64,000 bases of DNA. It comes from Silvimonas amylolytica (GTDB taxonomy: Bacteria; Pseudomonadota; Gammaproteobacteria; Burkholderiales; Chitinibacteraceae). The translations under genes and the position numbers were made by a program. The notes under the pieces are model-generated. The model was given only the letters and a program-made list of their open reading frames with translations. It was not told the origin of the DNA and made no database searches. The DNA is taken from contig NZ_BMLY01000005.1 in NCBI RefSeq assembly GCF_014645555.1, positions 124,001 through 188,000 on the forward strand. Direction: 5' to 3'. Shown here piece by piece: positions 35,700-42,858 of this stretch (its first letter is position 1; each line of letters starts with the position of its first letter).

Positions 35700-36468
35700 C
35701 CCCGAACCGGAGGCGCGCCCATGGGTGCTATTGCGCGGCCTGGGGCGGGAAGCCCGGCACTGGGGTGATTTCCCCTGGGTACTGGCCAGCGCCTTGGGCG
35801 GGGTGCAGGTTCACGCGCCCGACCTGCCCGGGAATGGCCGCTGGTGGCAAGAACGTAGCGGTTTGTCGATCAAGGCTCAGAGGGAACACCTGCGCGAGCA
35901 ACTGGCCACCCAGTTGGCACAAGGCCCGGTGAATGTGCTGGCGCTATCACTGGGGGGCATGGTGGCGCTGGACTGGGCCAGCCATCAACCGGAAGAAATA
36001 GAACGACTGGTGCTGGTGAATACCAGCATGGCCGGGATCGCACCGTTCTGGCGCCGGCTGCGCTGGCAGCGTTATCCCGCATTGTTGCGGTTGGTGTGGC
36101 CATCGCTGGCATTGCGTGAGCGGGCCATTCTGGCACTGACCAGCAATCTGCCCGGGCGCCGTGAAGCGGCGTTGCCACACTGGCTGGCCTGGCAGCGGGA
36201 GGCGCCGGTCTCTGCCACCAACCTGCTGCGGCAATTGCTGGCTGCAGCGCGCTTCCAGCCGCCCGCGCTGTGGCCAGGCTGCCCCACATTAGTGGTGACC
36301 AGCGCGCAGGACCGATTAGTCGACCCTTTCTGTTCAGTACAGCTGGCCCGCGCGGCGGGCTGGCCATTGCAGATCAACGGCCACGCTGGCCATGACCTGC
36401 CGCTGGATGATCCGTACTGGCTGGCGCATATCGTGGCGCAGTGGCAGGCCACGATGCCACAAGCCTGA
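35689..36468 (+). CDS. alpha/beta hydrolase, BioH/MetX-like
   Basis: A 259-aa esterase-type protein. Oxyanion region LLRGLGREARHWGDF, nucleophile elbow ALSLGGMVAL (Ser about residue 88), acid in TSAQDRLVDP and His in GHAGHDLPLDDP complete the triad. The cap segment (WRRLRWQRYPALLRLVWPSLALRERAIL) is Trp/Arg/Leu-rich. The HGLG motif is RGLG here. It overlaps the M14-like gene upstream by 11 bases. No biotin genes are nearby, so a BioH role is not supported; a general carboxylesterase is safer. Confidence 0.8.
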   Translation: MVSSPEPEARPWVLLRGLGREARHWGDFPWVLASALGGVQVHAPDLPGNGRWWQERSGLSIKAQREHLREQLATQLAQGPVNVLALSLGGMVALDWASHQPEEIERLVLVNTSMAGIAPFWRRLRWQRYPALLRLVWPSLALRERAILALTSNLPGRREAALPHWLAWQREAPVSATNLLRQLLAAARFQPPALWPGCPTLVVTSAQDRLVDPFCSVQLARAAGWPLQINGHAGHDLPLDDPYWLAHIVAQWQATMPQA

Positions 36469-36688
36469 GCTTTCTTGATGCGCAACATAATCGTCAAATA
36501 ATTGCAGGATGCCGACGGTACCGTTTTTGCCTGCACCAGGCGAAAGTTGCTTTTCCAGCCAGTACTTTTCCTTGTTGCACTGCAGTGTTGTATTTGTAAG
36601 GAAACCGGTTACAGAAACCATATCGTAATCAGTATTTAATAATCTCCTGATAAAAATGGGTGATTCCCGTCCCGCCAGGGGTTACCTG

Positions 36689-37936
36689 ATGCAAGCACAA
36701 TTCAACGCTTCGCGTGGTTCTTTGCCGCGTTTCCGCCAGCCTTCGGCTGCGGATTTGTGCGCCAGCATGACGGCCATTACGTCAGAAGACACCAATCAGT
36801 CCGCGCTGGATGTGTTCAATGAAGAACGTGAACTTATCAGCTTGCCAGTGCTGGAAAACGGTCGCCCCATTGGCCTGATTAACCGCAATATCTTCATGAC
36901 GCAGATGTCCAAGCCGTTCCACCGTGAGTTGTACGGCAAGAAAAGCTGTATTGCCTTCATGGACAAGGAGCCGCTGATTGTTGAAGACTCGCTGGGCATT
37001 GAAAACCTGACCTTTCGTGCGGTGGAGTACGGAGAGAAATCCCTCGCTGACGGTTTTATCCTGACGCGAGAAGGTCAGTTTGCCGGCGTGGGCCATGGTC
37101 TGCAGTTGATGCGGGTCGTGGCCGACATGCAGGCAGAGCGTAATCGACAGATCATGCACAGCATTGATTACGCCAGCGTGATCCAGCGTGCCACGCTGCA
37201 AGTGTCACGCGTCATGCTTGCCGATACCCTGGCCGATGCCAGTCTGATCTGGGAACCGCGCGACGTGGTAGGGGGCGACTTCTATCACTTCGCCCGTTTT
37301 GCCGATGGCTGGTTTGCTGCCGTCGCCGATTGCACGGGCCATGGCGTGCCGGGCGCGTTCATGACACTGATTTCAACCTCGATGCTCTCGCAGGCGATCG
37401 AGCGTAACAACCCGCGTGATCCGGCCGCCGTACTGGCCCAGGTCAGCCGCGGTATCAAACACATGCTGGGCCAGACGCCCGAGCGTGCCGCGCAGACCGA
37501 CTCGAACGATGGCATGGATGCCGCGTTCATGTGGTTTGACAACGCCACGCAAACACTCACCTTTGCCGGCGCACGCACAGCCCTGTACGTGCTGTACCCG
37601 GATGCACCGCAGATCGAGATGATTGAGGGTGATCGCGTCGGGGTGGGCTACGTGGATAGCGCGGAAAACTACGTCTGGCATAACCGCAGTCTGCCAATGC
37701 CTGCTGGCACGTTGATGTTTGTGACCACCGACGGGCTGATCGACCAGATTGGTGGCAAGAAGAACATTGCCTTTGGCAAGCGTCGCGTGCGTGATCTCTT
37801 GCTGGCGCATCGTAATGAGCCTGCCAGTTACATCACTGATGCCATTCTTGCCGAGTTTGCCAACTGGCAAGCCGCAGAAACCCGTCGGGATGACCTGACC
37901 TGTCTTTGTGTCCGCATGACGGGCACCAAACCATGA
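36689..37936 (+). CDS. siaA: SiaA-type PP2C/SpoIIE serine phosphatase
   Basis: First gene of a sia operon, 415 aa. Start placed at ATG 36689, seven bases after AGGGG; the ATG at 36656 has no ribosome site. The N-terminal 120 residues look like a CBS-pair input (SALDVFNEERELISLPVLENGRPIGLINR...). A helical linker (HSIDYASVIQRATLQ) joins a SpoIIE-type PP2C domain: WEPRDVVGGDFYHF, AVADCTGHGVPGAFMTLIS, DAAFMWFDNATQTLTFAGA, FVTTDGLIDQIGG, RRDDLTCLCV. By analogy with Pseudomonas, it dephosphorylates SiaC. Unlike Pseudomonas SiaA, it has no membrane helices, so it is a cytosolic variant. It overlaps siaB (ATGA). Confidence 0.82.
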   Translation: MQAQFNASRGSLPRFRQPSAADLCASMTAITSEDTNQSALDVFNEERELISLPVLENGRPIGLINRNIFMTQMSKPFHRELYGKKSCIAFMDKEPLIVEDSLGIENLTFRAVEYGEKSLADGFILTREGQFAGVGHGLQLMRVVADMQAERNRQIMHSIDYASVIQRATLQVSRVMLADTLADASLIWEPRDVVGGDFYHFARFADGWFAAVADCTGHGVPGAFMTLISTSMLSQAIERNNPRDPAAVLAQVSRGIKHMLGQTPERAAQTDSNDGMDAAFMWFDNATQTLTFAGARTALYVLYPDAPQIEMIEGDRVGVGYVDSAENYVWHNRSLPMPAGTLMFVTTDGLIDQIGGKKNIAFGKRRVRDLLLAHRNEPASYITDAILAEFANWQAAETRRDDLTCLCVRMTGTKP

Positions 37937-38529
37937 ACCAGCCTGAGCTGGCACCGTTGTCGGAGCACACCATGATTTACCAGCAATACCGCGACTTCTG
38001 CGAAGCAGCGCGGCAACGCCATGTGATCTTTTACTACGTGGGTTATTTCTCGCAGCACATCGTGGGTGCCATGGCTGACGCGCTCAAGCTGCGTCTGGAA
38101 GTGTCCGGTCTGGCTGGTCCGACACGCCGCAAACTGTTTTCATCGTTTGTCGAAATGGCGCAGAACATCATCCATTACTCGGATGACTCGCTCACGCCGC
38201 CTGATCTGGATAACCACGAAGTGCGTCATGGCTCGGTGTGCATTGGCATTGAGAATGACCAGTACTACTTGCTGTGCGCCAATCCGATCAAACGGGGCCT
38301 GGAAGCCACACTGCGCCAGACGGTTGAGCCGCTGCGCACGATGACGCTGGAAGAAATCAAGCAAGCCTACAAGGAAGCGCTGCGTTCAGAATCTCCCGTG
38401 GATAGCAAAGGCGCCGGCGTCGGCTTTCTGACCATGGCGCGGGACGCGAGCGAACCTCTGGAATTCGAATTTGTACCCATGCCCGGTGAACCGGACCGCA
38501 GCATGTTCTACATCAAGGCCATTATCTGA
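37933..38529 (+). CDS. siaB: SiaB-family serine/threonine kinase
   Basis: A 198-aa protein with an HATPase-like fold of the DUF6272/SiaB family: FYYVGYFSQHIVGAMADALK, RRKLFSSFVEMAQNIIHYSDD (N-box-like region), DSKGAGVGFLTMARDASEPLEFEF. In Pseudomonas it phosphorylates SiaC. The start ATG at 37933 overlaps the siaA stop by four bases (ATGA), indicating coupling. siaC follows 45 bp later. Homology is judged from the pattern and the gene order, both of which agree with sia operons. Confidence 0.8.
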   Translation: MNQPELAPLSEHTMIYQQYRDFCEAARQRHVIFYYVGYFSQHIVGAMADALKLRLEVSGLAGPTRRKLFSSFVEMAQNIIHYSDDSLTPPDLDNHEVRHGSVCIGIENDQYYLLCANPIKRGLEATLRQTVEPLRTMTLEEIKQAYKEALRSESPVDSKGAGVGFLTMARDASEPLEFEFVPMPGEPDRSMFYIKAII

Positions 38530-38574
38530 CCGCAACTGCCACAACGGTCGACCGCACTACAGGATTACAAAAAC

Positions 38575-38964
38575 ATGGATGATCTCTACATTGCCGCCAC
38601 GCCGACCTCGCCAGAGGTTGACTTCCGCTTTAGCCAGAATGTGCTGAGCCTGAAAGGCGAGTCTTATCCGGAAAACGCCGCTGCTTTTTATAGCGAAGTG
38701 ATTACCCAGGTCCGCAGCTGGCTGGCCAGCTGTCAGGGTCAGCACATTGTGGTTAATGTGGCGCTGGCGTATTTCAACAGCTCCAGCACCAAAGTGCTGT
38801 TCAACCTGTTTGATGCTTTCAATCAGGCGGCCATGATGGGCAATCAGGTCACGCTGAACTGGTACCACGACGAAGAAGACGACACCATCCTGGAGTTCGG
38901 TCAGGAGCTGCATGACGACTTTGGCGCTCTGGACTTCCACGATCACGCTCTCTCTGGCGCCTGA
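38575..38964 (+). CDS. siaC: SiaC-type regulatory phosphoprotein (DUF1987)
   Basis: A 129-aa protein of the DUF1987 family. The conserved core is VVNVALAYFNSSSTKVLFNLFDAF, with the phosphorylatable Thr at residue 72 in the SSSTK segment, equivalent to T68 of Pseudomonas SiaC. The preceding PEVDFRFSQNVLSLKGESYPENA is the family N-terminus. Its unphosphorylated form is known to bind and activate the SiaD cyclase in Pseudomonas. Its stop is two bases before the siaD start. Strong support comes from gene order. Confidence 0.88.
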   Translation: MDDLYIAATPTSPEVDFRFSQNVLSLKGESYPENAAAFYSEVITQVRSWLASCQGQHIVVNVALAYFNSSSTKVLFNLFDAFNQAAMMGNQVTLNWYHDEEDDTILEFGQELHDDFGALDFHDHALSGA

Positions 38965-38966
38965 AC

Positions 38967-39686
38967 TTGAATACCGTGACTGATCCTGATCTGTTTGACC
39001 TGGAGCATGCTGCACTGGCCGAAGCGACTCTGGTCTTCGAAGACACCCATGCGCCTGCAGGTATTTACCGGCTGGCGCTGGGTGAGTTGATCGGGCATTA
39101 CGAACGGCTGCTGCGTGAGACGGGGCGGCTGATCCGTCGGAGCGATCGCCAGGAGCGCGAGATGACCGTGCTCAATCAGCGTCTGCAAGCGCTTGCCCGC
39201 AGTCTGGAATACCGCGCCCGTCACGATACGCTGACCGGCGTACTGAACCGTGGCGCGGTGATTGAACTCTCCAACGACATGCTCTCGCGGTGTGACATGT
39301 CTTTGATCGTGCTGGATCTGGATCACTTCAAACGCATTAACGATACCTACGGCCACCCGGCCGGAGACATGGTGTTGCAAACCGTGGTGGGGCAGTTGCA
39401 GTCGGTCGTGCCAGAAGCGGGCGAGATCGGTCGGGTTGGTGGTGAAGAATTCACCGTGATGCTGCCGCGTACCTCGCTGGACGATGCTCTGACCATTGCC
39501 GAGAACATGCGTGCTGCCGTGGCTGCCCATATTTTCCCGGCACCGATCGAGCGCAATATTACTGCCAGTTTCGGTGTCAGCTGGAACGATACCGGCACCC
39601 CCTTCGAAAGTGCCTACGGCCGCGCCGACGAAGCACTCTACATTGCCAAACGCAATGGCCGTGATCAGGTAGTCCGCGCCCGATAG
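38967..39686 (+). CDS. siaD: SiaD-type diguanylate cyclase
   Basis: Cytosolic GGDEF protein of 239 aa that makes c-di-GMP. A helical N-terminus (about residues 20-85, LGELIGHYERLLRETGRLIRRSDRQ) leads to the GGDEF domain: RHDTLTGVLNRGAV, LIVLDLDHFKRINDTYGHPAGD (metal and substrate sites) and the active motif VGGEEFTVM. Start is TTG 38967 or GTG 38976. No obvious RxxD inhibitory site lies five residues before the motif. It is expected to be switched on by SiaC. The pga genes, whose products need c-di-GMP in E. coli, begin about 650 bp downstream. Confidence 0.88.
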   Translation: MNTVTDPDLFDLEHAALAEATLVFEDTHAPAGIYRLALGELIGHYERLLRETGRLIRRSDRQEREMTVLNQRLQALARSLEYRARHDTLTGVLNRGAVIELSNDMLSRCDMSLIVLDLDHFKRINDTYGHPAGDMVLQTVVGQLQSVVPEAGEIGRVGGEEFTVMLPRTSLDDALTIAENMRAAVAAHIFPAPIERNITASFGVSWNDTGTPFESAYGRADEALYIAKRNGRDQVVRAR

Positions 39687-39913
39687 GCCGTGCTGTCCCG
39701 CGTAGCCCACAAGCGATAAGTTGTTCCCGGCTGGATAAACGCGCTCTCACCCTGACTGAGCAGGCAGGTTTGTCCGGCATACGCCAGGGCCATGTCTCCT
39801 TCAATGACCAGCAAAATCTCCGGTCCATCACTGTGGGATGACAACGTCTGGCATTCAGCAGTCGCCGAGCGTCGCTGCGACCAAAGCGATCTCTGGCCGG
39901 GTGTAACCGGCAA
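39665..39913 (-). pseudogene. remnant of mannose-6-phosphate isomerase (manA) C-terminal cupin
   Basis: An 82-codon frame whose product (GPEILLVIEGDMALAYAG, LLSQGESAFIQPGTTYRL) matches the C-terminal cupin of class I phosphomannose isomerases, for example the E. coli segment with VEGDATL and PGESAFI. The catalytic N-terminal two thirds are missing: an in-frame stop lies just upstream, with only TTG available as a start, and no manA sequence was recognised further upstream. Its 3' end overlaps siaD by 22 bases. It is most simply a decayed gene left between sia and pga; a short functional cupin is the alternative. Confidence 0.5.
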
Positions 39914-40218
39914 GGTCGGTGCTGAAGTTCAACACCACCTGATGAAGTACCGACTGCAATGCCCGACATGGTTTAGCGCCCCTCTCACCGCACTGTCAGT
40001 GCTTTGTCTGATCATTCCTGCTTCATTTCAGGGCTGTCTCCTCTTCTGCGTCGGTTTTTTCTTACATACCGTTAAATTAATTTTTTCTGGCCGCTTGTCG
40101 CCTGTCGGCATTTTGTTGTCATAAAATATGAAAACTTCATTTTTGTATGCAACATTAAAGAAGTTGTCTTACAAAATGAACGCGTGCACAGAAAAGTCGA
40201 TGTTTCCGATAAACGTCG

Positions 40219-40232
40219 CTCAATCAATTGAG
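40219..40232. promoter_or_regulatory. 14-bp palindrome overlapping the pga -35 box
   Basis: CTCAAT-CA-ATTGAG, a perfect six-base palindrome whose right arm supplies five bases of the -35 hexamer TTGAGG. A repressor bound here would block the polymerase. The regulator is unknown. Confidence 0.5.
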
Positions 40233-40256
40233 GTTATTGGATTTTTTCATTATTAT
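40228..40256 (+). promoter_or_regulatory. candidate sigma-70 promoter of pgaABCD
   Basis: TTGAGG at 40228 and TATTAT at 40251 separated by 17 bases. The predicted transcript start near 40263 gives a leader of about 70 nt before pgaA. Based on consensus matching only. Confidence 0.5.
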
Positions 40257-40272
40257 CCGGCTTCGATTTGTG

Positions 40273-40312
40273 AGAACTTGTCGATTTCGCATCCATATTT
40301 CTAACAAGTTTT
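40273..40312 (+). promoter_or_regulatory. stem-loop in the pgaA leader
   Basis: AACTTGT (40275-40281) pairs with ACAAGTT (40304-40310), extended by a G-T and an A-T pair, with a 22-nt loop. The stem ends just before the purine-rich AAAGGAATTGGGG ribosome-site region. The E. coli pga leader is controlled by CsrA at the translation level, but only limited GGA sites are seen here, so the role of this fold is open. Confidence 0.45.
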
Positions 40313-40333
40313 GAAAGGAATTGGGGTAAACCC

Positions 40334-42856
40334 ATGGGCGTCAGGGCTGCTGTACTTCTCTTGCCAGGCACAAGCTTGCGTACTGCACGATGCTCTGTCA
40401 TCGAGCTGTCTCTGGCTTTGCTGACGCTCTCAACTGGTGCGCAGGCTGCAGTGCCTGCGGACGATGAGGCGCGTTATCACGCCGCGATTGAAGATGCCCG
40501 CAGCAATCACATGGCAGAGGCGATGAACAGCCTGCAAGCCTTGCATGCTGCGTATCCCGCTGATCCCCGATTCCGTAACGATCTGGTGGCGGTGTCGGCC
40601 TGGGCTGGCGATGACGCCCAGGCCGCTGCCACCGCGCAAGGGCTGGACCCGGACACTGCGCCGGTTTATGTCCTGGCCGCGTGGGCGGATGCCGAAAAAC
40701 ACCTGCAGCACATCGATACCGCACAGAAGTTATATGAGGTACTGGGCCGCCGCGATCCCGCCCGGTTCGATGTCCAGGTGTCGCTGACCCAGCTTGATTT
40801 GCAGCGCAATCAACCCGGCAAGGCACTGACCCGGCTCAATGCCGTGGATGAAGACGTTCTGGCGCCCCGAGACAAAATCGCGTTGTCGGAGATGTTCATT
40901 CACGTTCACAACGTGATGGGTGACTACGCTCAGGTCTTGTACTGGTGCGATCACTTGCAGACCCTGGATCCAGGCAATCGCACCGCTGCCGAGGCACGTT
41001 TTGTCGCCAGTTTGCGGATGAGCGCGCCGCATCTGGCCCTCTCGACCACTTTGACACTCAAGCCCGCTGATCTGGCCGCAGCCAAAACGGCGGCCGTGCA
41101 ACGTGAAATTCGTTGGGGTAAGGCCGAAGCCGACAATAGTCGCGCTGATTCGCCAACCCGCTGGCGTCTCACCGATAAAGCCATTGCCAACGGCCAGGCC
41201 CATGTGGTGGCGTTACAAGGCCCGGAAGCCGCAGGCCCGGATGCCATCTTTGCGCAGCAATATGATCTGGTCGAAGCGCTGGTAAATCGTCGCCGCATGC
41301 AAGACGCAGTCAATTTGTTCCAGAACCTGCAACAACAACATGCGCCGATTCCGCCCTGGGTGAATATCCCCGCAGCTTCGGCCTGGCTGGCGCTGCGTCA
41401 GCCAGGCATGGCCATTACGCTGCTGGAACAGGCTTTTGCGGCCAAAGTCGGTGACTTTGATGCGCATGTCACCTACGTGTACGCGCTGCTGGAAGCCGAA
41501 CGCCCCACAGACGCGATAGCCGCTGCTGATCAACTGGTGGCCGATACCCCCGAATGGCGTAACAACGCCTACCCGGCGCTGCGCGTGGAAAATCAGGACT
41601 ACCCGGCTGCTCAATTGCTGGCGGCGCAAGTGCGTGCCTGGACTGAGCAACTGGCGCAGGCCCAGCGCCGGGTGGATGACCTGCACCACCGGGCACCTGG
41701 TAATGAAGACATCAGCGCGGCCCAGGCCGAGGTTGATCGTCTGCGCGGTTGGCCACGCCTGGCGGTCACGCGTTTGCGCCGCCTGCAAACCGCTTCGCCC
41801 GATTACATCTGGGCACTGCCACCATTGTTTGATGCGCATATGGATGCGCCAGACTACGCCGCAGCGGCATCGGATCTGGCCAATGCACGCCAGCAAATGC
41901 CGGATGATGAGGCCACCCGCCGCATGGCTCGCAACTGGCAAGACCACCTGCGCGAAGAAAGTGTTTCGACCCTGACCGTGGGCCGTAGTGGTGGTGGTAA
42001 GGAAGGTTTGTCTAACAACGGTAGTAGCAACAGCGATGTCACAGACATCACGTTTGATACCCGTTTCTACAGCGCACCGATCGACTGGAACTGGCGTGCC
42101 TACGCCCATGCCGGTTGGCAACAAAGCCGGGATGACGTGGAAAACCTGCTGCGCCGCGAAGCCGGCGCAGGTCTGGAATACCGCGCGCCGGTGTGGTCTG
42201 GCGAAGTTCAGGTTGATGGCTCGAATGGCTCTGCTGGCCTGGCAGGGGGTCACGTATTGGTCAGCTATCACCCCACAGACTTTTGGACGATCGACGCGGG
42301 CTATGGCCACAACACCGACGATACCCCGCTGCGTGCGTTCAACGATGGCGTACACACTGACTTTTACAGCGCTGCCTTCCGTTACCGCTGGAGTGAGTCC
42401 GCGGAGGCCGGTGTGTCTGCCAGCAATGGCCGCTTCTCTGATGACAACAGCCGCGTGAGCTGGGGCGTGTATGGCCAGCGGCGCCTTGTTAGCCAACCGT
42501 ACTACCAGATGGACGGCCGCATTGATGTGGGCGGCATGCACAACACCTTGTCTGCCGACAATGCCAGCTATTTCAACCCATCCAGCCAGACTGCCGCGTC
42601 AGTCTCCATGATCAACCGCTGGGTGGAATGGCGTCGTTACGAGCGTCAGGTCAGCCACACCCTCACGCTGAGCGTGGGTGACAACTGGCAGCAAAACTAC
42701 GGCGGCGCGCTGATCGCGGCTGCTGACTACGAGCTTGATTACCAGATTGATGCGTTGCACGATTGGCGCGTCGGCGCCAGCGTTGGCCGCGCTGTGTATG
42801 ACGGCAATCCGGAAACCGATTACGCCATACACACCACACTGGACTGGAAATTCTGA
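40334..42856 (+). CDS. pgaA: poly-N-acetylglucosamine outer-membrane porin PgaA
   Basis: Exports partly deacetylated PNAG across the outer membrane; 840 aa, near the E. coli length (807). A signal peptide ends at AQA (about residue 34). TPR-type helical repeats occupy about residues 40-540 (MAEAMNSLQALHAAYPADPRFRNDLVAV, AQKLYEVLGRRDPARFDVQ). The C-terminal 300 residues are a beta barrel starting near ESVSTLTVGRSGGG and ending LDWKF with terminal Phe. The ribosome site is GGGGT six bases before ATG. It is the first gene of pgaABCD, which overlap or nearly touch one another. Confidence 0.9.
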   Translation: MGVRAAVLLLPGTSLRTARCSVIELSLALLTLSTGAQAAVPADDEARYHAAIEDARSNHMAEAMNSLQALHAAYPADPRFRNDLVAVSAWAGDDAQAAATAQGLDPDTAPVYVLAAWADAEKHLQHIDTAQKLYEVLGRRDPARFDVQVSLTQLDLQRNQPGKALTRLNAVDEDVLAPRDKIALSEMFIHVHNVMGDYAQVLYWCDHLQTLDPGNRTAAEARFVASLRMSAPHLALSTTLTLKPADLAAAKTAAVQREIRWGKAEADNSRADSPTRWRLTDKAIANGQAHVVALQGPEAAGPDAIFAQQYDLVEALVNRRRMQDAVNLFQNLQQQHAPIPPWVNIPAASAWLALRQPGMAITLLEQAFAAKVGDFDAHVTYVYALLEAERPTDAIAAADQLVADTPEWRNNAYPALRVENQDYPAAQLLAAQVRAWTEQLAQAQRRVDDLHHRAPGNEDISAAQAEVDRLRGWPRLAVTRLRRLQTASPDYIWALPPLFDAHMDAPDYAAAASDLANARQQMPDDEATRRMARNWQDHLREESVSTLTVGRSGGGKEGLSNNGSSNSDVTDITFDTRFYSAPIDWNWRAYAHAGWQQSRDDVENLLRREAGAGLEYRAPVWSGEVQVDGSNGSAGLAGGHVLVSYHPTDFWTIDAGYGHNTDDTPLRAFNDGVHTDFYSAAFRYRWSESAEAGVSASNGRFSDDNSRVSWGVYGQRRLVSQPYYQMDGRIDVGGMHNTLSADNASYFNPSSQTAASVSMINRWVEWRRYERQVSHTLTLSVGDNWQQNYGGALIAAADYELDYQIDALHDWRVGASVGRAVYDGNPETDYAIHTTLDWKF

Positions 42857-42858
42857 AC

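Larger units (their letters stand above)
39914..40333. other. A/T-rich pga upstream region (420 bp)
   Basis: Non-coding stretch between the manA remnant and pgaA, clearly richer in A/T than the surroundings from about 40030 on. It holds a sigma-70-like promoter (40228-40256), an overlapping palindrome (40219-40232) and a leader stem-loop (40273-40312). No conserved frame was found. The composition itself suggests binding by nucleoid proteins (inference). Confidence 0.6.

Noticed and set aside
41213-42541. 442-aa minus-strand open frame across pgaA
   Set aside because: Antisense to pgaA with no recognisable motif.
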